The notes under the pieces are model-generated. The model was not told where the DNA came from and searched no databases. It saw only the letters and a program-made list of their open reading frames with translations. The translations under genes and the position numbers were made by a program. From contig WHSA01000365.1 in NCBI GenBank assembly GCA_012931725.1, positions 186,001 through 250,000 of the forward strand: a stretch of 64,000 bases of DNA, written 5' to 3'. Positions 53,672-64,000 of the stretch are shown piece after piece (positions within the stretch are counted from its first letter, which is position 1; each line of letters begins with the position of its first letter). Origin of the DNA: Litsea cubeba (lineage: Eukaryota > Streptophyta > Magnoliopsida > Laurales > Lauraceae).

Positions 53672-54387
53672 AATAGGCCACATTCCAAGATTGAAGATAA
53701 GATAGAAAATGCGATGAGACCTTGACATGGCATCACTGCCCACGTGGCTTATTAATTTTCTATCATGTTATCTTCTGAACATTGGGACCCACTCCTCTGT
53801 AGAGAAATGATAAAAGAAGCCATGTATACATGAATGAATGCAATCAATTATGCGGCGACAAAAAAGTTTAGAAATCTCGTGTCTTTTCGTCAAAAGAAAA
53901 AAAAATCTCCGCAGATTTCTTTTGTGTACTATCACTGTTCCAACGTTTTATACGTGGGCATTCCCCCGGTGTGCGTCTCCCACCATCCAACACTTTGTAC
54001 CGCAAAGAGCTGTACAATCTCCAAAAGAATTCCACTTCATATATTAAAAGATCATAAGTCTCATCAATCTCACTTAATCGATTTGCTCAATGTACTAAAC
54101 AAAACCCATCTGCACAATCTCCCGAAAGAACCCATCAACTTCATTCCATCTTCATAAACTCATCACCACAATGGCCAAAACAAACTCGTTTTTGATAAAT
54201 CATCTCCTCAATCTCAAAAAAATTCCACCTTCACAAACCCATTATAATACAGAGCCCATTATTGGCACGTGATTGCAGTGATGACAGTATAAGCAGCATA
54301 ATGGATAACAGGGTCCACTAAGACAGAAATCACATGTTGCTTTGAAATGGCTTTACATGTCTCTATTATAGTATGCATTTCAGGGGC
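53672..54387 (+). repeat. Triplicated segment, copy 2
   Basis: The most complete copy. The ATG at 54171 opens a 33-codon frame (MAKTNSFLIN start) that runs into the 3' part also present in copy 3. With a CACGTGG near 53740 it could be a promoter and first exon of a duplicated host gene, now without a body. I do not recognise the product. Confidence 0.7.
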
Positions 54388-55849
54388 ACACGCAATAATA
54401 ATGGGCACCTGGGAGACAAATGCTATCCATAGATAAATAAATAATGAGCGAGTGATCACGTGCCGTTTTGCTTCCTCCCTTTTATCTTGCTCCTTTTTAG
54501 GAATTCTTTCCCATTTCCCAAGCTTTATTATCACGTGCCTGCACTGCTACCTGCGTAGTGTAATGGCTGTGTCAGCTTTTTTCTGCAGACTTTAACATGT
54601 CACATCATGTCCCAATGCGATGGACACCCGTGATTCCATCTTTCCAAAAGTTCTCCGGGGATGTTTGGCTTTTAGATATTATTATATCATATTCGTTGAA
54701 AACAGATGATTGAGTTTGTTAATGACACCCTATAGATTAAATAGCCAAGTTTGTTTTTTGGTAAGGTGGAGTAAAATTAAATAAAATCGAGGTCAAATTA
54801 AGAAAAAGAGAAAGTGACGGGAGTTGGTTGTAATAATAAATTTTTTGTCATTTGATATATATATACGCTCCTATGAAAATATCTATGATCTTACTAAGGG
54901 CCCCAGCTTATCTCTCATAGTAAGATGAGAGATGATCTCATAGGATCATCTTCCATATATATATAAATCAAGTATTTGAGTTTTTAATATCATTCTTTGG
55001 TCTCAATATATACTGATTAATGGACTAATCAGTAACACTCTAGCAAAGTAACCTACCAAAGGGACTCCCCATGGTCACAAGTATCAAAGGAACAACCATA
55101 GGATGGACACTTCATGACATTGTGAAAGGTCTTGCCCAAATGAATTAGTTGGTATTAGAAAAACATTGACCATCATATATATATATATATGTAAGATCTT
55201 ATATGACAAAATTTGCAACGATTTAATATATGAAACAAAATATTTATGGGTTTTAATACCTCAAAAAAATTGCAAATAAAAAATTTAGGACCTATAAACG
55301 TTGCAGAAAATAGAAAGCGGTTTGACATCATGATCCAATCGCACCAGCACAAGTGTGAAAATCTTTATATAAAGAGTTTTTTTGTAAATACTCCCTTAGG
55401 ATTTATAAAATTTGTAAATAGGCCATTCTAGTTTCAATATTTGCATATACCCTTCGGCCATTTCATTTTAATATCTTTCATATCCCCAAAATCACTAGTC
55501 ATACTGGGGACATGCGACCACTAAAAGATTTGTGCTGATTTTTATATAATTGACAGCTTTGCCCTTAAATTCATTAAACAAAGATAAATATGTCATTATT
55601 TATAAACCATTATTTTATCCCATGTCTCAATTGTTTCTCTCAAATTCTCCCATGCGCTTTAGCCTAATCATGTATTTGAAACTCTCATCAATCTAATACG
55701 GGGTTGTGCATGGATTTGGTCAATTATAACTAATTACAAGCATAAGTGTTATTGTCATTGTGATCAATTTAGATTTAATGAAATTGGCCTTGTGTTAATA
55801 AAAATGGATTTATGTAGGTTTAGTCTCTCCCAATAAATGTACTATAGTA
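54388..55849. other. AT-rich intergenic DNA
   Basis: Contains short (TA)n runs and a small palindromic patch near 54860-54960. No gene was seen. Confidence 0.35.
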
Positions 55850-56285
55850 ATTAGAGATGGTAATGTGTCAACTTTAAATGGGGACCTGACCTGCCCGGGC
55901 CCGCCCCGCCCTACTCCTAATAGGGGCAGGCTTGGTATTGATTTTCTTGGAACATGGTGGATTTGAGTTTTATTAATGTAACCCGCCTCGCCTCTTATAT
56001 ATGATATATATTTTTTTATTATTAAAAGTATAAATAAAATTCATATGGTACACATGGTGTTCGGGCATTAACTTAAAGCATTTTTTAAAATAAGATTGTG
56101 TGTTTGAATTCTGCCACACTATTTTCCATGCATTTAAATATTAAAAAAAATATCTTTAGATTTGACCTAGCCCTTGCCGAAACAAGGTTGGTTTACTATC
56201 ACATACCACTGTCCCGTCACGGGGCGGGTTGGATTTGGATGAGTTAAACTTAAGAGCCACCCCATTGCCATCCATAATCATAATT
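55850..56285. mobile_element. Possible MITE-like element with GC-rich ends
   Basis: The left end GAGATGGTAATG and CCCGCCCCGCCC is roughly mirrored by the right end GGGGCGGGTTGG and CATTGCCATCC. GATGGCAATGGGGCGGG-type ends occur in a common class of plant repeats. The ends are imperfect and no target-site duplication is evident. Confidence 0.4.
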
Positions 56286-57005
56286 GTTAATGTTACAAGC
56301 TTTAAAGAAAAATAAATCCAAACTTTTTCACTCATGCATATATGGATAAATAGATGGGCAAAAGTATCGTTTTACTCTAAAAACATATGGTGGTTGTAAG
56401 GCTACTAATTCTGGGACATGGAAGGTATTAAAATAAATAGGCTAGGGGGTATATACAAATATTGAAACCACATGGACTTATTTTTAAATCCAACAAACCT
56501 TAGGGAGGTATATCCAAAAAACCTCTTATATAAAAGAGAACCTATTTTCACTCCTTTTATGCATCTAAAAAGTAAGTACAATAAACATGTACATGTATAA
56601 ATGCTATATATGCAAATGGGTGCAAATAAACAACCCTGGAGAAATTTTATTACATGACTCGTAATTCCCAAACAAATACGCCAAATAACAAAGGATCATA
56701 TTATTGTTAGTAAAGCGATTGTTCGCAGGATGTCTTAACACTTTATGTAAAGGAAAAATATGTGCTATAAGATTGGATATTAGAAAGCCATATCTGATGA
56801 AACAATGTATTGGGAGGTTCGACTTCCTATTTAGCACAATTGGGATTTACTGGCCCATTCATTGAGAGGCCTTTGGTTGATGTCTTGTTTAGAAGTGCAC
56901 GAAATTAAAAAGAAGACTCGTGTGTCTTGCAATTCATGAAATGATAAAAGAAAAGGTTATTTTCTTTCAATAAGTTTAATTATTTTCTTCTAATCCTTCC
57001 TATAA
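56286..57005. other. AT-rich intergenic DNA
   Basis: No gene, RNA or repeat boundary was recognised. Confidence 0.35.
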
Positions 57006-57009
57006 AAAA

Positions 57010-57255
57010 AAACGGCTCCTTACTCCAGTGGTAAGGAGCGCCAGTTCTTATCTGACTGCCCGGAGTTCGAATCCTGGGTCGGGTACGTCATCTTCCCACT
57101 TGTAAGGGCTCCTTTCCCACTTGTACGGGCTTTCATCCTGCTTTTGCAGGCCTCCTTACCACTTAAGTGGGCTTCTTTCCTATGTCTATGATGGCTCTCT
57201 CTTGGGCCCAGCCCCCTTGGCTGGGTGAAAAAAATAATAAAATAAAAAACCTCCA
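57010..57255 (+). mobile_element. tRNA-derived SINE
   Basis: The head resembles a tRNA gene: an A-box-like CCAGTGGTAAGGAG and a perfect B box, GAGTTCGAATCC, about 35 bp apart. The acceptor ends do not pair, so it is not a working tRNA. The body holds several CTTGTAAGGGCTCC-like repeats and ends GGCTGGGTG followed by an A-rich tail with ATAATAAAATAAAAAA. This order matches a Pol III-transcribed SINE. Confidence 0.7.
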
Positions 57256-58159
57256 AAAGATCTTTCTTCAATACAAAAATATTTCAAAGAACAAATTTCA
57301 AATGCTCCTGGCCATCATGCCCCTGCTCAGTCTCGGCCATTCCTCCTCCTTGCATTCACCCGGCCAACATTTCCCCTGCATTTGCTCTTGACCACTCCTC
57401 CCAGACCAGCTGCCATTCCTAGTCCAGCAGCCACTCCCTCCCACTGCAACTGTCCGCGGCCACTCTTCCCCCTGCAAACTCAGCCAGCCAGTCCTCTTTC
57501 CAGCTCAGCTCTCGGCCAGTTTCCACCACCTGCATAGTCACCGCCATTCCCCTGCACCACCTGAAACTAGTGGTCACTTCTGCCCTCTTCCCCAGCAGGC
57601 ATTGCTGCCATCCTCCTCAGCCGGCCACTGTTGTCATCTCCTTGTGTCAGCGGCCACTGACGGTTTCTTCTTCCTTCTCTTCTTCTTTTTCAGTGTAGTA
57701 GCACTTCCGGACTCGCAAGAACCCTTCCCAGCTGCCATTAAACCTGTAACAGCCCCGCTCCTGCCGGCTACAAGCTGCACAAACGGTACAGCGGCCACCT
57801 TGCTTCTTCTTCTTCTTCCTCCTCCTCTTCTTCTTCTTATTCAGCCTGGATAGCACCACCAGCCTCTGACTAGACGATTTCTTCTCGGCAGCAGAGAAGG
57901 ACGAGAAGAAGCGATTCTCAAAGAAGAGAAATAATCGTGACACATTGCTAACTAGTCGTTACACGTTCAGGACCACTATATTACATGTTGCGTCAGTTAC
58001 ATGGGCAATTTATTTCTTAAAAATAAAAATATGTGGGTTCAGGGACCTCTCGCTGCAAACAGCCTAGTTAAGTGGACCATAGGCTTTAAAAAGGTTTTGT
58101 TTTTTTGAATTGAAAGATGAAAATATTGACTTATGGGGACCTTTCGCTAATTTTACCTT
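57256..58159. other. CT/CCGG-rich low-complexity block
   Basis: The stretch 57300-57900 is rich in CGGCCA, CCAGC and CTTCTTCTTC. Frames on both strands are low complexity without recognisable domains. It may be the leader of an unidentified transposon. Confidence 0.4.
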
Positions 58160-58893
58160 AAAATAGTATTCATTGCAAGATTGAAGATAAGATTGAAAAT
58201 GCGATCCGACCTTAGACATGGCATTACTGCCAACGTGGCTTAATAATTTTCTATCATGTTATCTTTGGAACGTTGGGACCCACTCCTCTATAGAGAAATA
58301 ATAAAAGAAGCCATGTATACATGAATGAATGCAATCAATTATGCGGCGACAAAAAAGTTTAGAAATCTTCTTTCTTTACTTTTCATTTTCAACGCAAACT
58401 CCTTTTCGTCAAAAGAAAAAAAAAAATCTCAGCAGATTTCTTTTGTGTACTATCACTGTTCCAACGTTTTACACGTGGGCATGCACCCGGGGTGCGTCTC
58501 CCACCATCAACACTTTGTACCGCAAAGAGCCGTACAATCTCCAAAAGAATTCCACTTCATATATTAAAAAATCATAAAGTCTCATCAATCTCACTTAATC
58601 GATTTGCTCAATGTACTAAACAAAACCCATCTGCACAATCTCCCAATATTCCATCTTCATAAACTCATCACCACAATGGCCAAAACAAACTAGTTTTTGA
58701 TAAATCATCTCCTCAATCTCAAAAAACATTCCACCTTCACAAACCCATTACAATACAGAGCCCATTATTGGCACGTGATTGCAGTGATGACAGATAAGCA
58801 GCATAATGGATAACAGGGCCCTCTAAGACAGAAATCACATGTTGCTTTGAAATGGCTCTACATGTCTTTTTATTCTAGTATGCATTTCATGGG
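58160..58893 (+). repeat. Triplicated segment, copy 3
   Basis: Aligns with copies 1 and 2, including the CACAATGGCCAAAACAAAC stretch, where the sixth codon is TAG. The tail matches copy 2 through CACATGTTGCTTTGAAATGG. Confidence 0.75.
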
Positions 58894-59425
58894 CACTCTT
58901 TTGTGATTTAGTGAAATTCTCATGTGGGATTGTACGGTTGAATAAAATGAAATTAAATAAAGTGTCAAATAAAAAAAATAAAAAAAAATTGATTGTAAAA
59001 GCACAAAATAACATTTCTCTTTTGAATTTGACTCTTAAATTTATTTTAATTTACTCCACCCTACCTTAAAAACAAATAGGGTGGAAAAAAAGAGAGACGG
59101 AAGAAAAGGAAAAAACACTATATATGTTTATCTTCTTGAGTTGCATGAAAGATCTCACTCAACAAAAAGTGAATCAAATGCAGTTTCATGATGGGCTAAT
59201 TTATTAGAAAATTAAACTGGACAAAATAAAAGCCGTCATTTTAAATGGGATACCATAAAATCTCGCTATCAAAAGGAGTTGATCACATCATAATAATGAG
59301 CATAAATAAAAAATAAAATTTTATGAATTAATACGTATTAAACTTTTTTTCAGTAGTTAATGATAACAAATAAAAAAAAATGTCACTAGAATGCTTTCAC
59401 CACACTTGTTGTTGGTCTTACTCTT
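58894..59425. other. AT-rich intergenic DNA
   Basis: No feature was recognised. Confidence 0.35.
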
Positions 59426-59543
59426 GAACCCACAATACCATGGGTTATGTAACCCATGAAATCAAGGGATAAACCCACTATATCATGGGATTCCAAAATA
59501 GGAAATAAAAAGGACTTTTGGAATCTCATAATATTGTGGGTTC
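59426..59543. repeat. Short palindromic element, 12-bp perfect ends
   Basis: GAACCCACAATA (59426-59437) is the exact complement of TATTGTGGGTTC (59532-59543). Inner parts also pair partly (ATGGGTTATGTAACCCAT). At 118 bp it could be a small hairpin MITE. Confidence 0.6.
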
Positions 59544-59989
59544 ATTGATATGATCACCGTCAACATGTGTGGTCAAGGAACTTTTGGAGACATTTTTATT
59601 TTTATTTTCGTCATTAACTCTTGATACAATCAAACTCATTTGGTGTAAAATTCCCTAAATCTCATGTAAGATAATGAACTTCCTCTTGATCGGCATGACA
59701 ATAAATGGGCCCTAATGCGGAGTTTCACACTTTCCTCACCGTGCTATCTTGTTTGTTTGAATTGGGATTCTAGGGGGTTAATTATCGTGTAACCATTGGT
59801 TCACTACGTCAAGGCAGGGCAGGGCTGTCCCATAGTGATGTGGCAGACTGATCCACTCATACTCTCCATGGCCTAAAACCTCACAAGGTCCGGACTCCTA
59901 CCTATTTGTTCCTACAGTATACTGTATCATCCATGCTCCTTTCTCGCCCAATGCCCATGCATTATCATTAACTCACACACATCGTGACT

Positions 59990-60545
59990 CAAAACTGATG
60001 AATCAGGCCCAAATGACCCAACTCATGTGGATGAGTCAGGTCAGAATAGCCCAATGAGCCAAGGTCCAAATCAGTGGAAGTCCGATTGATCCGTTCAGGT
60101 CCGGGTTCAGATCCACATACCTTGGCCGAGTCAAGGCAGCCACGTCGCTTCGGAAGCAGTCCCGCTTTTACCAGGTCCTGCGGAGAATATCTCACCTGCC
60201 TCGTCCAGCGCGAGGGCAGTTCGAAGGCTCCATTCAAGCAGGGCAAACGTTGCTGAAGAGTCGTCCTCATCTGTTAGGGGAGGACTATAAATCGAGGAGC
60301 CCCACCAACACTTGGGGGCAATTAATATCTTCCCATTTTTCTACTCTTGTATTCTCTTAGCCTGTAATCCCTACTTATTGGAGAAGTAAAATACCACAGG
60401 CAACCTCTGCCTTTATGAAGTGGATGTAGGTCACACAGACCGAACCACTATAAATTTCCCTTTCTCTCTCTTATTTATTTACCGCATTTATTACTGCATT
60501 TATTACTTGACCGGTGGTGTCCGAAATCCAATTTTGGCATCATAA
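59990..60545 (+). repeat. LTR-like relic, probably a solo LTR
   Basis: It carries GTGGATGTAGGTCACACAG and CCGAACCACTATAAAT near 60420-60456, the same motif as in the LARD LTRs. A TATA-like CTATAAATCG lies near 60287, and it ends near AATTTTGGCATCA. No internal region or confident target-site duplication was found. Confidence 0.5.
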
Positions 60546-60619
60546 AAAACTAAATCATTTCTCCCCAAACGGCCCCACCACCCCACCATTATTAAGTTAT
60601 CTCCTCCCCCTATCCTCAA

Positions 60620-60626
60620 TATAAAC
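60620..60626 (+). promoter_or_regulatory. TATA box of the plus-strand lectin gene
   Basis: TATAAAC lies 68 bp before the start codon, a normal plant spacing for a short leader. Confidence 0.65.
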
Positions 60627-60687
60627 ACAACTCCACCAATCGCCAATCAAACCAAACACATCCAATCACCAAACCACACCTAACACC

Positions 60688-61200
60688 ATGAAACCCATCT
60701 TCATTTCTTCTCTCCTTGCTCTCCTCATTATTCTCAATCCAACAGCCAGTGGAGCCGAAAACGTACTCTACGGTGGAGAAACTCTCAAAACAGGAGAATA
60801 TCTAAGCTACAAAACCTACTCCTTCGTCTGCCAGAAAGACTGTAACCTGGTTCTATACGAGAGCGGCAAACCCGTTTGGGCTTCCAACACGGGTGGGCTC
60901 GCTGGCAACTGCTACTGCACGTTGCAGAAGGATGGGAACCTGGTGGTGTATAGGCCTAATGGGATAGCCCTTTGGGCCAGCAACACAAGGGGTGCGACTG
61001 CTAACTATGTGCTGGTAATGCAGGACGACAGGAATGTGGTGATCTATGGTCCTGCTAAGTGGGCCACCAACACTAACGTACGTGGGAGTGGTGTGACCAT
61101 AACTAGGCTAGGTTGGAATAATGGTACTGTGGATGGGATTAGTGGAGGTGGTGTAGTGGAAGCTGGTGCCGGCGCTAGTAATGGTTCGGTTGTGGGTTGA
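60688..61200 (+). CDS. GNA-type mannose-binding lectin precursor, C-terminally truncated paralogue
   Basis: A single-exon frame of 170 residues. A signal peptide covers residues 1 to about 22 (ending TASG). The B-lectin domain has all three QxDxNxVxY motifs (49-57, 80-88, 112-120) and cysteines at 48, 52, 75 and 77. Sequons NGT and NGS follow in the extension. It aligns throughout with the lectin at 49870-50415 until ASNG. There a short insertion brings in SVVG and a stop, while the codons for the old tail, ending SEVVTE, remain legible in another frame at 61202-61240. The binding domain should be unaffected, but the presumed sorting propeptide is lost. The gene is likely expressed: TATA box, clean frame and CACCATG start context. 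Confidence 0.92.
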   Translation: MKPIFISSLLALLIILNPTASGAENVLYGGETLKTGEYLSYKTYSFVCQKDCNLVLYESGKPVWASNTGGLAGNCYCTLQKDGNLVVYRPNGIALWASNTRGATANYVLVMQDDRNVVIYGPAKWATNTNVRGSGVTITRLGWNNGTVDGISGGGVVEAGAGASNGSVVG

Positions 61201-61201
61201 A

Positions 61202-61240
61202 ACGAGTCTGCCTGTTAACTCAGAGGTGGTGACCGAGTGA
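61202..61240 (+). pseudogene. Fossil C-terminal tail of the lectin in its 3' UTR
   Basis: ACGAGTCTGCCTGTTAACTC and what follows would encode the 12-residue tail of the paralogue (TSLPVNS start, TE end) and a TGA stop. It is displaced by a net one base from the current frame, consistent with an insertion of about 16 bp just upstream. Confidence 0.8.
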
Positions 61241-61277
61241 GGAGATAGGCTCGGGTCTTTTTCTCTGTTTTACATGT

Positions 61278-61280
<3 letters not shown>

Positions 61281-61323
<43 letters not shown>
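61281..61323 (+). repeat. (CT)n microsatellite
   Basis: About 21 consecutive CT units in the 3' UTR of the lectin gene. Confidence 0.95.
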
Positions 61324-61326
<3 letters not shown>

Positions 61327-61509
61327 TGATCTCAGTGTGGGCCATCTTCTTCTAAAGTGGCTATGTAATAATGGTTGCTTTTAGTGAAATTGAGTCTGTT
61401 GAATGTGTGGTCCTTTTTCTAAGGTGACTGATCCAAGGTCGATGTTAGCAATTGCGTCTGTTGAATGTGTGCATTTCTCTCTCTGTTTTTTTTTTTTCTT
61501 GGTTTTTAT

Positions 61510-61745
61510 TTAGTGCCACGGTTGTGGGTTGAGTCGTAAGTTCTCATAATGAAAAGAGCTGCCCGTATACTCAATGGTGGCGACCGAGTGAGGAGATCGA
61601 TGGGTTGGGGCCTGTACGTTTTTGTCTTTTTAAATGCTTCCTCCCTCTCTAGCAAGGAGGGCTGATCTCAATGTGGGCCATCTTCTTCTAAGGTAGCTGC
61701 TTTTAGTGGAATTCAGTGTTTAGAATGTGTGGTTCGATTTGCCCG
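61510..61745 (+). repeat. Duplicated lectin 3' end
   Basis: CGGTTGTGGGTTGA, a degraded tail region ending GGCGACCGAGTGAGGAGAT, and CTGATCTCAATGTGGGCC repeat the order found at 61184-61410. Only the 3' end of the gene is duplicated; no domain sequence precedes it. Confidence 0.75.
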
Positions 61746-62674
61746 GCAATGCTTTCTTGTCTATTTTTCTTGGTTCCTAGTTGAAATCCAGTTCGGAACG
61801 GGAACAAGATCCAATATCTTTTTAGTGGTTTCGGTTAGGTACCACTGTCATCCGGACCACAGCCGTTTACATTCCTAATCATAACAATAAGATAGAAGAA
61901 AAAATATTATAGAATAATAATTAAATCAGTAATGACTTATGAAGGATATTAATATTGGTCAATCAGAACAATAGAATGGCAATGTGTCTTAAAACTAACA
62001 AAGATAAAAGTGAAAAAATGAGCCCTTTGGAATATGTAGGGGTAGCATTATAAGTGATGACTATGACTCATTTTAAATGGTCTGATATGTCCACGGCCAA
62101 CAATGATGCCACATAGAAATAATTTTTTATACACATTGATGGCCCACTAAAGAAAAAGGATAGTTTTGAAAGGATACAAATGGAAATAGTATCGATAGAT
62201 GCGACCCAATATAGTTGTGAAATGTGAAAAGGTTTTGATGATCAGGAAGAAGCACCCAATATATACTTGAGAAATTCTTTGATGTTTAGGGAGGTTTCTC
62301 GTAAATGCCTTCTTCCTTCTCAATGTCAAAAGATAAGTTTTCAAATAGAAAATGGGTTCTCTAAAGTGTTGTTTTCTTGAAATTTTCAATAAAAAGGGCT
62401 TTCCATTAAACATTTAGCGAAACATGAAAACCTAGAACTTTGAAAATCTCCAACAAGACACAGGTAATCAAGTTACAGGGTTAATGAATTTTCAATTAAT
62501 ATATTATTAGCAATATTGGAGGCTTATTTGGCTATATAGCCTACAAAGATTGAAGCAAAAGAATAACATTGAATTGGTCCAGTCATCCAATGCCTTTTTG
62601 CAAAGAAACTGTCCCTTTTTTTAGTGATATATAGATATATATATATATATGTATATATATAAAAGAAATTCTCA
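61746..62674. other. AT-rich intergenic DNA
   Basis: No gene was recognised. A (TA)n run lies near 62626-62662. Confidence 0.35.
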
Positions 62675-62881
62675 AAAACTCCCCTATCTCAAAAGGGGAG
62701 TTTCTACCCCAATCTAATAGCCAATAATTTAAGAGAATTTATAAAATATTCACATTAATTTGTAGAAGAATATTTAGGAGAGTGAATGGATAAGTGTATC
62801 CTTGATGACACGTGTCACACTTTCATTGGCTAAAAGAGGCTTTTTTTTTTTTTTTTTTGTGAAAAACGTCTGGGGAGTTTT
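62675..62881. mobile_element. Possible MITE with AAAACTCCCC ends
   Basis: AAAACTCCCC (62675-62684) and GGGGAGTTTT (62872-62881) are exact inverted repeats about 200 bp apart. The left end is followed by a second inverted copy (GGGGAGTTT at 62695), so the left edge can also fold. A T-run lies inside the right end. Confidence 0.5.
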
Positions 62882-62893
62882 ATAGCGTAACTC

Positions 62894-62928
<35 letters not shown>

Positions 62929-64000
62929 AAGACACACACTAACAAATGTTGATTTATACTTTGATCATCTTAGTCAAAATGCTAAATTAATATACGGCTG
63001 GTGCATTTTTCAGGTCCCTTGAGAGATGTTTAAGATCATCAAATGAAGGAAAATATTTCTTTTTTCATTTATGCAAAGCATTTTTTCTTGTTTTAAGACG
63101 AAACACTTGTTATTCAATGACCGACCATGCATGTAGAGGTATTAATTCGTCCCCAGAAGATCGTTAGACTCAATTGCATTTCCAAAGTTTCTCCGTCATC
63201 TATTGGGAAGCCTGCTTCAGCCTGCACCTCTAAGGGCCAGAGTTGAACCTTGGATGTGGGGCCCACTTAGGTTCATGCAAATGGAAACGTAGGTTGGCAG
63301 GTGTTGTTATACTTTAGCCGGCACTAGCTTATTATCAATTATAAGATGAATTACGCTGCATGGGCACAATCTAATAGTCATAACCATCTGATTAATGGTC
63401 CAACGCTTAACAATTTCATATGTGCATAGATAGCCCGTAATAAATTGGGGTCGTTATCAGATAGTTACCATCATATGATCATATGAGTATATGGGCTAAT
63501 TTCCTAATCTTGTAGGATCATAAACCATTTGAGATCCTTTTCTGGTCTTTCTAATATACTTTCTAATTTCCCTTGTTCCCGTGATCTGAATTAAAGAGTA
63601 TGGAGGGCTTGTTTGGGAGGTCTAGTCTATTTTTTAAAGACCATCCAAAATAGCCCCATACAAAAAAGAGTCATAGAAGAAAGAGGTGTTTGGTAATACA
63701 AGGGTCTATGCTAAATAAACATTTTTATATCATTGGTTGAGAGATTTTTACATATTTCTTGAGATCTATAAGGTATTATTCCATGAAAATTGATCCTATG
63801 GACATGCTCAGCCTTCCAAAAAGATCTTACGGTTTGGAACTTGTGTTCGGGGCCCACATAATCCACAAAATTGTACCTAATGGCTTACTTTTTTTGCACG
63901 ATCTAGAGATTGGTGATGATCCAACGGGTGAAATTTGGTCTCATGGCCATGTTTGATATTTTAAACACTACTAATGGTTTAGATCAAATTTTACATGCCT
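62882..64000. other. Non-coding DNA to the window end
   Basis: (TA)n and (GA)n runs near 62898-62928; otherwise no feature recognised. Confidence 0.35.

Noticed and set aside
57010..57085. Functional tRNA gene
   Set aside because: The B box is good but the acceptor stem does not pair and an A-rich-tailed body follows; SINE is the better call.
59805..59815. TCACTACGTCAA as the missing left end of CACTA-2
   Set aside because: Only the first bases agree with the right end; no subterminal repeats follow and the flanking trinucleotide differs.

Overview
The window is nuclear DNA from a flowering plant with a repeat-rich genome. Two intronless GNA-type mannose-binding lectin genes, plant LTR retrotransposons, CACTA DNA transposons and MITE-like elements are present; no bacterial or organellar genes were seen. 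Small soluble GNA lectins are commonest in monocots but also occur elsewhere, so I do not name a species.

About 1-46.5 kb is nested transposons. A non-autonomous Ty1/copia-type element with Sirevirus-like signals (LARD-A, minus strand, 7516-44215) is split into three pieces. One interruption is a complete Ty3/gypsy element of the Tat type (12502-25231, TSD AGAGC), with one open gag-pol reading frame and a spliced antisense gene behind pol. The other is a CACTA element (CACTA-1, 27584-42211, TSD ATA), which itself carries a second non-autonomous element (LARD-B, 31359-38383, TSD TAAGT). LTR divergence by eye falls with nesting depth: about 2-3% for LARD-A, about 1.2% for the Tat element, about 0.3% for LARD-B. 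A related copy of LARD-A occupies 1-2798. It abuts a tandem array of inverted CGACGCA/TGCGTTG units (2799-3700). A second, decayed CACTA element with a broken Ptta/En/Spm-type gene lies at 44216-46504.

The most unusual signal is inside LARD-A and LARD-B. Where gag-pol should be, there is no coding sequence but a long head-to-tail row of short inverted repeats. Perfect stems of 7-13 bp recur every 50-75 bp, and most loops contain a variant of TAGTTATATC. The row is conserved between the two elements although most of their LTR sequence is different. I regard this structured RNA or DNA array as the best candidate for an undescribed system.

From 46.5 to 64 kb the density of large elements falls. 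This part holds a 2-kb imperfect palindrome (47480-49510) studded with GGGATATCCC, then two divergently oriented lectin genes (49870-50415 minus, 60688-61200 plus). Between the lectins lie three dispersed copies of a 640-735 bp segment, a tRNA-derived SINE, MITE-like elements and an LTR-like relic. The second lectin has lost the conserved C-terminal tail through a small insertion; the tail is still legible in its 3' UTR, and the 3' end is duplicated about 320 bp further on.
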